DNA from: Betaproteobacteria bacterium
Lineage (GTDB): Bacteria; Pseudomonadota; Gammaproteobacteria; Burkholderiales; SG8-41
Assembly: GCA_025356695.1 (NCBI GenBank)
Contig: JANXSE010000177.1
Location: 1-64,000 of the forward strand
Direction of reading: 5' to 3'
DNA: 64,000 nucleotides
The notes under the pieces were generated by a model. The model searched no databases, was not told where the DNA came from, and saw nothing but the letters and a program-made list of their open reading frames with translations. Shown here one piece after another: positions 18,587 through 27,180 of this stretch (its first letter is position 1; every line of letters begins with the position of its first letter). The translations under genes and the position numbers were made by a program.

Positions 18587-19684
18587 ATGATGAACAGGCG
18601 GGGATTTGAACCGGGGATCTTGCGCCGGCTGTTGGTGCTTTGTGTGCTCGTACTGCTGACTGCCGCGGCGCAGGCGCAGAAGTGGAGCACGGCGGCGGCG
18701 TTTCCGCAGCCGTCCGAAGAACTCTACGGCATGGCCGCCGGCGGCAAATTTTATGTCTTTGGCGGACAGGAGCTGGGCTGGAAGTCGCTCGGCATGGTCT
18801 ACGAATACGATCCGGCGGCGGATCGCTGGACGAAAAAGAAAGACATGCCGTTGCCGGCGCACCATGCCGCGCTGGCCGAACACAATGGCAGGATTTATGT
18901 CGTTGGCGGATTCACGGTACCAAGCGGCGCGGAAAAGGGCAATCCGCCGGGCTGGGAGCCGATCGACAACGTGTGGGAATACGATCCACGCGGCGACAGC
19001 TGGCGCGCGCTGGCGCCATTGCCGTCGAAACGCGGTTCGGTGGTTGCGGCCGTGGTCGGCGGAAAAATTTACGCCATCGGTGGCGCGGCCAATCATCCGG
19101 GGTCGGCCGAGACCTATATCGACCGCACGCGCGGCCGGCCGAGCCTGCATCGCGCGCTGTCGACGAACGAAGTCTATGACCCGGCAAGCAATCGCTGGAC
19201 GAGCCGCAATCCGATGCCGACGGCACGCAACCACGCGGCGGTGGGTTTGGTCGGCGGCAAGATTTACGTCATCGGCGGCCGCGTCGGCTCGGTGTTCATG
19301 AGCACCGGCAGCAACACCGACATCGTCGAGGAATACGATCCGGCGACCGATCAATGGGGCGGCATCCGCGCGCCGATGCCGACGGCGCGCAGCGGTGGCG
19401 CATGGGCCGTGCACAACGGGCGCATTTATGTTGCAGGCGGCGAAGGGCGCAGCTATCAGCACAGCGGGGCCTTCAAGGCGGTGGAGGCCTATGACGTGGC
19501 CGCCAATTTCTGGCACGTGCTGCCATCTATGCAGGTGCAGCGCCACGGGTTGGCCGGCGCCGTGATCGGCAACCGCCTGCACCTGGTGAGCGGGGTAGTG
19601 CAATCGCAGGCGCCGTTACGGGGCACCAGTCTTGCCACCGAAATTCACGAGGTGCTGGAATTGCCTGCCGGCAACGCTCAATAG
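18587..19684 (+). CDS. Secreted kelch-repeat protein (first of a tandem pair)
   Basis: About 365 residues. A signal peptide (RRLLVLCVLVLLTAAAQA) is followed by six kelch-type blades, recognisable by repeated YVFGGQ/YVVGGF/YAIGGA/YVIGGR/YVAGGE strands each followed by a YDPAxDxW-type strand, so a six-bladed beta-propeller in the periplasm or outside the cell is expected. Start chosen at ATG 18587/18590 behind GGAGGGG (18578-18584). The next gene encodes a close paralogue. Kelch propellers usually bind proteins or sugars; some related bacterial proteins are sialate mutarotases (NanM), but nothing here supports that role. Confidence 0.85.
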   Translation: MMNRRGFEPGILRRLLVLCVLVLLTAAAQAQKWSTAAAFPQPSEELYGMAAGGKFYVFGGQELGWKSLGMVYEYDPAADRWTKKKDMPLPAHHAALAEHNGRIYVVGGFTVPSGAEKGNPPGWEPIDNVWEYDPRGDSWRALAPLPSKRGSVVAAVVGGKIYAIGGAANHPGSAETYIDRTRGRPSLHRALSTNEVYDPASNRWTSRNPMPTARNHAAVGLVGGKIYVIGGRVGSVFMSTGSNTDIVEEYDPATDQWGGIRAPMPTARSGGAWAVHNGRIYVAGGEGRSYQHSGAFKAVEAYDVAANFWHVLPSMQVQRHGLAGAVIGNRLHLVSGVVQSQAPLRGTSLATEIHEVLELPAGNAQ

Positions 19685-19753
19685 CGGGTCGTGGCGGGCC
19701 TGTGGCGATAGGCGTAGGATGGCGTGCGTTTTAATTTTCTCGGGGGAGAAACA

Positions 19754-20812
19754 ATGTTTGCACAAGTAAATTGGCTGCGGCAGTTGATCGCGGTGCTGGT
19801 TATCGGTCTGGCCTGCAGCGGCCTCGCGCAGGCGCAGAAGTGGGTCAAGCTGGCGCCGTTTCCGGACGCGTCCGAAGAACTCTACGGCATCAGCTCCGGC
19901 GGCAAGCTCTATGTGTTCGGCGGCCTCGGGCACGACTGGACGCCGAAGGGCCTCGCCTTTGAATACGATCCGGCGACGGACAAGTGGACGAAGAAGAAAA
20001 ACATGCCGCTGGTGTCGCACCACGTGGCGCTGGCCGAATTTAACGGCAAGATCTACATGGTCGGCGGCTTCATCAAACCGGCGACAGGGCCTTCGGCATG
20101 GCAGCCGGTCGACAATCTGTGGGAATACGATCCGGCCAACGACAGCTGGAAAGCGCTGGCACCGATGCCGACCAAACGCGGCTCGCCGAATGCGGCCATC
20201 GTCAATGGCAAGCTCTACGTGATCGGTGGCGCGGGTCTCAGCCCCGGCGCGAAGGAAACCGCGTTGCATCCGGCGCGCCCGCAACGCGTGCTCGGCACCA
20301 ACGAGGTCTATGACATTGCCACCAACAAGTGGGAAACGAAGAGCCCGATGCCGACGACGCGCAATCATGCGGCGATCGGTGTGGTGAACAACAAGATCTA
20401 TGTCATCGGCGGACGCGTCGGCAACGCCTTCATCACGCGCGCGAGCAACACTGACGTCGTCGAGGAATACGATCCGGCCACTGATCAATGGGGCGATCTC
20501 AAGTCCCCGATGCCAACGGCGCGCAGCGCCAGCGCTTGGGGCACCTACAAGGGCAGGATTTATGTCGCCGGCGGCGAATTGCGTACCGACCGCATGTCTG
20601 CGGCGTTCCGCGCCGTTGAAGCGTATGAGCCGGCGACTAATCGCTGGACGATATTGCCGTCAATGGCGGTGCAGCGTCACGGCCTGGCCGGAGATATTCT
20701 CGGCAACCGTTTTCATACCGTCAGCGGCAATGTGCAGTCGGGTGGGTCCGAAGGCATGGTGATTGCCACCGACGCACACGACGCACTGGAGCTCGATCCC
20801 GCCGGCAAATAA
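19754..20812 (+). CDS. Secreted kelch-repeat protein (second of a tandem pair)
   Basis: 352 residues with a signal peptide (LIAVLVIGLACSGLAQA) and the same six-bladed kelch arrangement as its neighbour. Shared strings such as SEELYGI, VEEYDPATDQWG, PMPTARS and MAVQRHGLAGD show recent tandem duplication. The start at 19754 follows GGGGGAG with good spacing. A strong terminator 20 bases downstream ends the unit. Function unknown; the two copies differ most at the signal peptide and in the loop after the third blade. Confidence 0.85.
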   Translation: MFAQVNWLRQLIAVLVIGLACSGLAQAQKWVKLAPFPDASEELYGISSGGKLYVFGGLGHDWTPKGLAFEYDPATDKWTKKKNMPLVSHHVALAEFNGKIYMVGGFIKPATGPSAWQPVDNLWEYDPANDSWKALAPMPTKRGSPNAAIVNGKLYVIGGAGLSPGAKETALHPARPQRVLGTNEVYDIATNKWETKSPMPTTRNHAAIGVVNNKIYVIGGRVGNAFITRASNTDVVEEYDPATDQWGDLKSPMPTARSASAWGTYKGRIYVAGGELRTDRMSAAFRAVEAYEPATNRWTILPSMAVQRHGLAGDILGNRFHTVSGNVQSGGSEGMVIATDAHDALELDPAGK

Positions 20813-20831
20813 CCGCAGCCGGGTTGCAGAC

Positions 20832-20863
20832 AGGCCGCGCGCTTCCGGGTGTGCGGCCTTTTT
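20832..20863 (+). terminator. Intrinsic terminator after the kelch pair
   Basis: AGGCCGC (20832-20838) pairs with GCGGCCT (20853-20859), and a run of five T ends at 20863. Confidence 0.75.
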
Positions 20864-20935
20864 CATGGTGGGGCCTGTCATGCCCGCTGGGCTATAATCC
20901 GCGCCTTTCTCCGCGCAGCACGCATTGGCTCCCCC

Positions 20936-22792
20936 ATGAATGTATTTTACGAAGAGGACGGCGGCTTCAAGGTCGGCGCCATCCTCGCCGACAACGACAC
21001 CTCGCTGCAGGTCGAGGCGCCACACGGCAAGCGCTCCAAGGTCAAGACGTCGGCGGTGCTGCTGCGCTTCGAGCAGCCGGCGCTGTCGACTTTCATGGAT
21101 GCGGCGCAGAAAAGCGCGGATGACATCGACGTCGATTTTCTGTGGCAGTGCTGCGGTGCCGACGAGTTCGATTTCGAGAAAATCGGCCGCGAATATTTCG
21201 GCCATGCGCCCAACGCGCTCGAAGCGGCCGGTCTGCTGCTGCGCCTGCACGGTGCACCGATGTATTTCTACAAGAAGGGCAAGGGCCGTTACAAGGCCGC
21301 GCCCGAGGAGTCGCTGAAGGCGGCGCTGGCCAGCGTCGAGAAAAAGCGCCTGCTCGCCGAGCAGAAACAGGCTTACATTGACGACCTTGCGGCGGGGCGC
21401 CTGCCGGCATCGTTCAAGCCGCTGCTGTCGCAACTGCTCTACGCGCCGGACAAAAACAGTCTCGAGTGGAAGGCGCTTGAGGCCGCCTGCGAACAATTGA
21501 AGCTGGTGCCGGCGCGCGTGTTCGAGCGCTGCGGTGCGCTTGCCTCGGCGCACGAGTATCACCTCCATCATTTTCTGTTCGAGCATTTTCCAAACGGCAC
21601 GGCCTTTGGCGACCTGACCGCGGCGGCGCTGCCGTCCGCTTTGCCGCTGGCGGAGACGCCGGCTTTCAGCATCGACGACGAAACCACCACCGAAATCGAC
21701 GATGCGTTTTCGGTGCAGGCGCTGGCCAACGGCAACACGCGCTTCGGCATCCATATTGCGGCACCCGCACTCGGCATCGCGCCGGATTCACCGCTCGATG
21801 CGGCGGCGCGCGCGCGCCTGTCCACCGTCTATTTCCCGGGCGACAAAATCACCATGCTGCCGCCGGCGGCGATCGATACCTTTACGCTGCTCGAAGGCGC
21901 TGCGCGGCCGGCGCTGTCGCTCTATCTTGAAGTCGATGCGGCGGGCGCCATTGTCTCGACGCACAGCCGGTGCGAACGCGTGCCGATTGCGGCCAATCTG
22001 CGCCATGGCGAGCTTGAAGATGTGTTTACCGAGCAAGCACTCGCAAATGGTGGCATCGAACATCGTTTCGGCAAGGAGATCACCGCGCTGTGGCGCCTGG
22101 CGGCACAACTGCAGGCGGCGCGCGGCAAGGCCGATGCCAATGAACAGCAGCGCGTCGAATACAACTTCTACGTCGATGACGGTCGCGTGCGGATTGTCGA
22201 GCGCCGCCGCGGTTCGCCGATCGACAAACTGGTCGCCGAAATGATGATCCACGCCAACGCCGAATGGGGGCGCGCTTTGCGCGAGGCCGGGTATATCGGC
22301 GCCTATCGCGCGCAAACCGGCGGCGTGGCACGCATGACCACCGTGCCGACCCCGCACGATGGCCTCGGCGTGCAGCAATATGCGTGGTCGAGTTCGCCGT
22401 TGCGGCGCTATGTCGATTTGATCAACCAGCGCCAGTTGCTGGCCTTGTTTGCGCAGGCCGCGCCCGTTTATGCGCAGGGCGCACCGGAAGTGATGGCGGC
22501 CTTGCGCGAATTCGAGCTTGCCTACGACAGCTATGGCGAGTTTCAGCGCATGATGGAACGCTACTGGTGTTTGCGCTGGATCGAGCAGGAACAGGTCACC
22601 GAGCTCGATGCCACGGTGATCCGCGACAATCTGGTGCGTTTCGACCGTCTGCCGCTGGTGATCCGCGTGCCGTCGCTGCGCGATGCGCCCTCCGGTGCCA
22701 GCGTGTGCATCGCGGTGTCGCGGCTGGACTTGTGGGAATTGTCGCTACAGGCTGATTTCATTGCGCTAAATACGCCCCCGGCCACGGGCTGA
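20936..22792 (+). CDS. RNB-domain exoribonuclease (RNase II/R family)
   Basis: About 618 residues. The RNB catalytic block is clear: FSIDDETTTEIDDAFSV near residue 246 with the metal-binding aspartates, then YFPGDKITMLPP and the 3' part VVSSPLRRYVDL-like motif WSSSPLRRYVDLINQRQLLAL. This is the shorter betaproteobacterial form, without the extended basic tail of RNase R. It degrades single-stranded RNA 3' to 5'. Start ATG at 20936; TATAAT at 20893-20898 is a possible -10, but no matching -35 was found. It heads a run with tonB-like, aroE and mtgA. Confidence 0.9.
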   Translation: MNVFYEEDGGFKVGAILADNDTSLQVEAPHGKRSKVKTSAVLLRFEQPALSTFMDAAQKSADDIDVDFLWQCCGADEFDFEKIGREYFGHAPNALEAAGLLLRLHGAPMYFYKKGKGRYKAAPEESLKAALASVEKKRLLAEQKQAYIDDLAAGRLPASFKPLLSQLLYAPDKNSLEWKALEAACEQLKLVPARVFERCGALASAHEYHLHHFLFEHFPNGTAFGDLTAAALPSALPLAETPAFSIDDETTTEIDDAFSVQALANGNTRFGIHIAAPALGIAPDSPLDAAARARLSTVYFPGDKITMLPPAAIDTFTLLEGAARPALSLYLEVDAAGAIVSTHSRCERVPIAANLRHGELEDVFTEQALANGGIEHRFGKEITALWRLAAQLQAARGKADANEQQRVEYNFYVDDGRVRIVERRRGSPIDKLVAEMMIHANAEWGRALREAGYIGAYRAQTGGVARMTTVPTPHDGLGVQQYAWSSSPLRRYVDLINQRQLLALFAQAAPVYAQGAPEVMAALREFELAYDSYGEFQRMMERYWCLRWIEQEQVTELDATVIRDNLVRFDRLPLVIRVPSLRDAPSGASVCIAVSRLDLWELSLQADFIALNTPPATG

Positions 22793-22846
22793 CGTTATAA
22801 ATAACCTTAAATAAACGTTGCAAAGCGTTGTGGTATAAGGTAATTT

Positions 22847-23872
22847 ATGCGTATCCGTAGACGTGCCGTCAAAACCGACGACGGCCGAGGCGCGAATGCC
22901 GACATGAGTGCGATAGGCTTACCGAAGAACCTGATGCCGGGACGCAACTGGATCCCGCTCGATCCCCTGTTGCTGCAGGATCGCTGGCGTGTCTTTCAGC
23001 GCCGCTGGAGGGCGCTCGATTACGAAACCCGCTTTCAATACGCCGTGCTCGCATCGGTTTTGCTGCACGCCTTCGTCTTGTTCGGCATTACATTCCGTCC
23101 GCCCGATTTGTCGAAACTCGGCGACTTCGCGCCGGCGCTGGAAATTGTTCTCGTCAACGCGAAATCAAAGACGGCACCGCATCAGGCCGACCTGCTCGCC
23201 CAGCACAATCTGGATGGTGGCGGCACCACCGATCTCGACCGCAACGCGAAGAGCCCGTTGCCGGTTTCGCAGAACGACAAGCAGACCACCGAAGTGGCGA
23301 TGGAATCGAGCCGACTGCAACAGCTCGAGCAGGAAGCGCGCAAGCTGATGACGCAGGTCAACGCGCAGACCAAAATCGATTCGGCGGCACCGCAGCCGCA
23401 GCAGCAGACCGAAACGAAGGTCGCGCCGACGGCGCAGGACATCATGAGCAAGAGCCTCGAAATCGCGCGCCTCGAAGCGCAGATTTCGAAAGACTGGGAC
23501 ACCTATCAGAAGCGGCCGCGCCGCCAGTTCGTCGGCGCGCGCACCCGCGAATATCGCTTCAGCCGCTACATCGACGACTGGCGGCAGAAAATCGAACGCA
23601 TCGGCACGCTGAATTACCCGGTGGCCGCGCGTGACCAGAAAATCTACGGCAGCCTGCAGCTGACGGTATCAATCAAGCCCGACGGCGCAGTCGAGAACGT
23701 TGAAATCAACCGTTCGTCCGGCCACAAGGTGCTCGACGAGGCGGCGGTGCGCATCGTGCACATGGGTTCGCCTTATGCCGCCTTCCCGGCGGACATCGCC
23801 AGAGACACCGACATTCTCAGTATCACGCGGACCTGGATTTTTACGCGATCCGACCAGCTGGCGACGGAGTGA
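22847..23872 (+). CDS. TonB family energy transducer
   Basis: 341 residues. An N-terminal cytoplasmic part of about 60 residues, unusually long for TonB, precedes one membrane helix (YAVLASVLLHAFVLFGITF, 65-83). A coiled-coil/Gln-rich periplasmic spacer follows (RLQQLEQEARKLMTQV), then a C-terminal TonB domain (YGSLQLTVSIKPDGAVENVEINRSSG from about 262). No ExbB/ExbD genes are adjacent. TonB-like proteins transmit proton-motive force to outer-membrane receptors; copies at this locus beside aroE may serve another envelope role. ATG at 22847 has AAGG six bases upstream. Confidence 0.88.
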   Translation: MRIRRRAVKTDDGRGANADMSAIGLPKNLMPGRNWIPLDPLLLQDRWRVFQRRWRALDYETRFQYAVLASVLLHAFVLFGITFRPPDLSKLGDFAPALEIVLVNAKSKTAPHQADLLAQHNLDGGGTTDLDRNAKSPLPVSQNDKQTTEVAMESSRLQQLEQEARKLMTQVNAQTKIDSAAPQPQQQTETKVAPTAQDIMSKSLEIARLEAQISKDWDTYQKRPRRQFVGARTREYRFSRYIDDWRQKIERIGTLNYPVAARDQKIYGSLQLTVSIKPDGAVENVEINRSSGHKVLDEAAVRIVHMGSPYAAFPADIARDTDILSITRTWIFTRSDQLATE

Positions 23873-23890
23873 CGGGTACAATCGCGGGTT

Positions 23891-24721
23891 ATGACTGACC
23901 GCTACGCTGTCGTGGGCAATCCCGTCGCCCACAGCCTCTCACCGCAGATACACGCCGCCTTCGCGCGCCAGAGCGGCGCCGATGTCGAATACACGCGCCT
24001 GCTCGCGCCGCTGGACGGTTTTGCTGCCAGCGTGCATGCGTTTCGCGCCGAGGGCGGGCGCGGCATCAACGTGACGCTGCCGTTCAAGCTCGAAGCCTGG
24101 CGGCTGGCAACGCGTCGCAGCGCGCGCGCCGAACAGGCGGAAGCCGCCAACACGCTGAAGTTCGACGGCGACGAGATCTTCGGCGACAACACTGATGGCG
24201 CCGGCTTGACGCGCGATATCGAGAGCAATCTGGGCGTCGCGCTTGCCGGCAAACGCATCCTCTTGCTGGGTGCGGGTGGCGCCGCGCGTGGTGTGCTGTT
24301 GCCGTTGATTGAACGCAAGCCGGTGGCGCTGGTGATCGCCAATCGCACCGACGACAAGGCGCGTGATCTTGCCGCGCATTTCAGCCGCTGGGGCCGTTGT
24401 GCGGCGCGGCGGTTCGACGAACTCGGCGGCACCGCCGGCGACAGTGGTTTCGATGTCGTGATTAACGCCACCTCCGCCAGCGTTGCCGGTGTGCTGCCGC
24501 CGCTGCCTGCCGGGGTGTTCGCGCCCGGTGCGCTGGCCTATGACATGATGTACGGCGAAAAGGCCGCACTCTTCCTGAGTTTTTCACGCACGCAGGGCGC
24601 GGCCATGGTTGCCGATGGCCTTGGCATGCTGGTCGAGCAGGCCGCCGAATCATTTTTCGTCTGGCGCGGCCTGCGTCCGCAAACCGCACCGGTGATTGCG
24701 CAGTTGCGGGAACAGCGTTGA
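23891..24721 (+). CDS. aroE: Shikimate dehydrogenase
   Basis: 276 residues. NADPH-dependent reduction of 3-dehydroshikimate to shikimate in aromatic amino acid synthesis. The substrate site is seen in GNPVAHSLSPQIH near the start, NVTLPFK with the catalytic lysine, and DNTDGAGL with the catalytic aspartate. The nucleotide loop is LLGAGGAARGVL and the NADP-selective segment IANRT. The C-terminus has YDMMYG. It lies 18 bases after the TonB-like gene. Confidence 0.96.
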   Translation: MTDRYAVVGNPVAHSLSPQIHAAFARQSGADVEYTRLLAPLDGFAASVHAFRAEGGRGINVTLPFKLEAWRLATRRSARAEQAEAANTLKFDGDEIFGDNTDGAGLTRDIESNLGVALAGKRILLLGAGGAARGVLLPLIERKPVALVIANRTDDKARDLAAHFSRWGRCAARRFDELGGTAGDSGFDVVINATSASVAGVLPPLPAGVFAPGALAYDMMYGEKAALFLSFSRTQGAAMVADGLGMLVEQAAESFFVWRGLRPQTAPVIAQLREQR

Positions 24722-24759
24722 TGGCTGCGCGCCTCATCATGCACGCAGGCGTCTGATTC

Positions 24760-25467
24760 GTGCTCCGCCTGTTCCGCTTTATCGGCCGCAGCATCGGCTA
24801 CTCGATACTCACCGTCCTGATCGGGCTGGTGCTGGTGCAGTTCTGGTTTTTTCTGCATCTCTGGTACTGGGTCGACCACAATCCGTCGTCGACCGCGTTC
24901 ATGGACGCGCGGCTTGAACGCCTGCGCGAAAAAAATCCGCAAACAGCGCTTGATTACCGTTGGGTTTCCTATGCGCGCATCTCGCCCAATCTGAAGCGTG
25001 CGATCGTGGTCGCCGAAGATGCCAAGTTTCTCGATCACGAAGGGTTCGACTGGGACGGCATTCGCAGTGCCTTCGAGCGCAACCGGCAGAAGGGCAAGGT
25101 CGTCGCCGGCGGCTCCAGCATCAGCCAGCAATTGGCGAAGAACCTGTTTCTGTCCGGCGAACGGACGTGGTGGCGCAAGGCGCAGGAGGCGGTGATTACG
25201 GTGATGATGGAGGCCGTCATGTCGAAGCGCCGCATTCTGGAGATTTATCTGAATGTGATCGAATGGGGTAACGGCGTGTTCGGTGCCGAGGCGGCGGCGC
25301 GTTACCATTTCGGCGTGCCGGCAAGCGAATTGAGCGCCGAGCAGGCGGCGCAGCTGGCGGCGATGGTGCCGAGCCCGCGCCGCTATGGTCCGGGTACCGA
25401 AACGCCCTATCTGGCCAAACGCACCGAAATTATTTTGTCGCGCATGGGCGCGGTGGCGTTGCCCTAG
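24760..25467 (+). CDS. mtgA: Monofunctional biosynthetic peptidoglycan transglycosylase
   Basis: 235 residues with one N-terminal membrane anchor (SILTVLIGLVLVQFWFFLHLW) and a GT51 glycosyltransferase domain: VVAEDAKFLDHEGFDWDGI with the catalytic Glu, GGSSISQQLAKNLFLS and RRILEIYLNVIEWGNGVFG. It polymerises lipid II into glycan strands without a transpeptidase domain. GTG start at 24760. It ends the plus-strand run that begins with the RNB gene. Confidence 0.95.
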   Translation: MLRLFRFIGRSIGYSILTVLIGLVLVQFWFFLHLWYWVDHNPSSTAFMDARLERLREKNPQTALDYRWVSYARISPNLKRAIVVAEDAKFLDHEGFDWDGIRSAFERNRQKGKVVAGGSSISQQLAKNLFLSGERTWWRKAQEAVITVMMEAVMSKRRILEIYLNVIEWGNGVFGAEAAARYHFGVPASELSAEQAAQLAAMVPSPRRYGPGTETPYLAKRTEIILSRMGAVALP

Positions 25468-25482
25468 CGCCGACGCCGGACC

Positions 25483-25509
25483 AAAAAAGAGCCGGCTTCT
25501 AAGCCGGCT
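25483..25509 (-). terminator. Intrinsic terminator for the minus-strand 51-residue gene
   Basis: AGCCGGCTT (25490-25498) and AAGCCGGCT (25501-25509) form a perfect 9-bp stem. On the minus strand it is followed by six T (plus-strand A run at 25483-25488), so it terminates minus-strand transcription; there is no T run in the plus direction. Confidence 0.75.
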
Positions 25510-25579
25510 TGGGAGGCAGGGCCGGGAGCCGCGCATGCGCGCGGGGGCCCTTGGAGGAGACGTCTGGCAATAGGGGGCA

Positions 25580-25735
25580 TTAATCTTCGTCGAGTCTGCC
25601 GATCAATTCGCAGGCAATGTTTTGCGCTTCGGATTCGTCCCATCCCTCTTCCGGAAAAACATCGGTCCAGTCGGCCGCGTCATGTTTCAGCGGAAAGCCT
25701 TCGAATTCTTTGCTGCGGATGCTGGTCTGGTTCAT
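25580..25735 (-). CDS. Small acidic protein of unknown function (51 residues)
   Basis: The ATG at 25735 is preceded by GGAG with six bases of spacing, and a perfect terminator lies 70 bases beyond the stop, so this is likely a real short gene. The product is strongly acidic and rich in Asp/Glu/Trp (KHDAADWTDVFPEEGWDE), with no signal peptide or membrane segment. I do not recognise the family. It is divergent from soxX with a 184-base gap that could hold promoters for both. Longer reading to 25915 is possible, but the added part has no start signal. Confidence 0.65.
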   Translation of the reverse strand: MNQTSIRSKEFEGFPLKHDAADWTDVFPEEGWDESEAQNIACELIGRLDED

Positions 25736-25919
25736 TTCGATCTCCGGCGCATTTGCTTGATTGAAATAGTGCGCGTGAAGCGGATTCAGCCAAACAGTTA
25801 ACAGAGCAGGAAAATGGCCGCATATCGGGAAATCGCCTGCTAACTGTGCGCGCTGCCCGCTTGACCCGGAAGCGGCCGCGGCATAACCTGCACCGACTCG
25901 GGAAACGGCTGCCAAGGCG

Positions 25920-26402
25920 ATGATTCAACAGCAATCGCGACACCAAAATTTTCTGCTGCGGGTTTCAGTGCGAACGGCGGCGGCATGGGGCTTGGGCCTG
26001 TTCTGGATTGCGGGCGCCGCCGCGCAAATGCCGGCGTCCTATCAAATCGAACAGGGCGAGATACGCACACCGCTGGCGGGCGCCGGCGATGCCATACGCG
26101 GGCGCACGATTGTGCTGAGCCGCGAATCCGGCAATTGTTTTCTCTGTCATGCGTTTCCTAACGCCGAAGGTTCGCCGGCGGGCAATCTCGGGCCCGCGAT
26201 GGCGGGAGTCGGCGCGCGCCTGAATGCCGGCCAGTTGCGCTTGCGTGTGGTCGATTCCTCGCGTATCAATGCACAGTCGATCATGCCGGCGTACTATCGC
26301 GTTGAAGGGCTGACGCAGGTCGCCGCGGCTTTTCGCGGAAAATCGTTGCTGACTGCCCAGCAGGTCGAGGACGTCGTTGCCTATCTCACACAACTGAAAT
26401 GA
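25920..26402 (+). CDS. soxX: Sulfur oxidation c-type cytochrome SoxX
   Basis: 160 residues. Signal segment around residues 14-36, then a single haem site CFLCH (73-77) and a distal Met ligand in SIMPAYYR (Met122). SoxX pairs with SoxA in the periplasm to oxidise thiosulfate and couple it to the SoxY cysteine. The coding sequence overlaps soxY by four bases. First gene of soxXYZA. Confidence 0.93.
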   Translation: MIQQQSRHQNFLLRVSVRTAAAWGLGLFWIAGAAAQMPASYQIEQGEIRTPLAGAGDAIRGRTIVLSRESGNCFLCHAFPNAEGSPAGNLGPAMAGVGARLNAGQLRLRVVDSSRINAQSIMPAYYRVEGLTQVAAAFRGKSLLTAQQVEDVVAYLTQLK

Positions 26403-26860
26403 AAAAATTCCTGTATAGACGCGGTTTTATTGCGCGCATCGCCGCCTTGATGGCGTTACCGCTGTTCGCACAGCGCCGCGCGTACGCGCAGAGCGAGGCA
26501 GTGGACGGTCTGATCGAAAAAATCACCGGCGGCGCGCCGCTGCAGCGCGGGCGCGTCAAGCTCGAAATCCCGACACTCGCCGACAATGGCAACTCGGTCA
26601 GCCTGCGCGTCGTCGTCGACAGTCCGATGACGCCATCGAACCATGTGAAGAGCATCCATCTGATTGCGCCGAGAAATCCGCGGCCCGGTGTGGCCAGCTT
26701 TTTCTATGGCGCGGGGGCGGGGCGGCCGCAGATCAGCACGCGCATCCGTTTGTCGGGATCGCAGGGCGTGATCGCGGTGGCCGCGTTGTCGGACGGCTCG
26801 TTCTGGGCGGCCACCGCCGAGGTCGCCGTCACCGTGTCCGCCTGCTGGGATGCAAGCTGA
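26399..26860 (+). CDS. soxY: Thiosulfate oxidation carrier protein SoxY (non-canonical C-terminus)
   Basis: 153 residues with a Tat-type leader (RRGFIARIAALMALPLFA) and an immunoglobulin-like SoxY domain (VKSIHLIAPRNPRPGVASFFYG). SoxY carries sulfur intermediates on a C-terminal Cys in the usual GGCGG arm. Here the protein ends VTVSACWDAS: Cys149 is near the end, but the flanking glycines are absent and two extra residues follow. The cysteine could still act as the carrier. Ends one base into soxZ. Confidence 0.92.
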   Translation: MKKFLYRRGFIARIAALMALPLFAQRRAYAQSEAVDGLIEKITGGAPLQRGRVKLEIPTLADNGNSVSLRVVVDSPMTPSNHVKSIHLIAPRNPRPGVASFFYGAGAGRPQISTRIRLSGSQGVIAVAALSDGSFWAATAEVAVTVSACWDAS

Positions 26861-27180
26861 TGGCCGCGCGTATTTCTGTGCCGCAAAACGCGCGCCGCGG
26901 CGACAGCATCGAGATCCGCGTCGCCATCCAGCATCCGATGGAAACCGGTTATCGCACCGACGACAACGGCACCTCGATCCCGAAGAACGTCATCAACAAA
27001 CTCGCCTGTCGCTATAACGGCGCCGAAGTGTTTCGCGCCGAAATGGGTTCCGGGATTTCCGCCAATCCCTATCTCTCGTTTTTTATCATCGCCGCGAATT
27101 CAGGCGAACTGCGTTTTGACTGGGTTGATGATGCGGGGGTGACGGGCAGCGAACGCACTTCAATCATTGTCGCGGGATGA
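26860..27180 (+). CDS. soxZ: Thiosulfate oxidation carrier complex protein SoxZ
   Basis: 106 residues with the SoxZ beta-sandwich pattern: RRGDSIEIRVAIQHPMETGYR, NVINKLACRYNG, SANPYLSFFIIAANSGELRFDWVDDAG. It forms the heterodimeric carrier with SoxY. No signal peptide; SoxZ is exported with Tat-targeted SoxY. Overlaps soxY by one base and soxA by four. Confidence 0.95.
   Translation: MAARISVPQNARRGDSIEIRVAIQHPMETGYRTDDNGTSIPKNVINKLACRYNGAEVFRAEMGSGISANPYLSFFIIAANSGELRFDWVDDAGVTGSERTSIIVAG

Noticed and set aside
25736..25915. Extension of the 51-residue gene to a 111-residue protein
   Set aside because: The added part has no ribosome binding site, and the GGAG at the downstream ATG marks the start.
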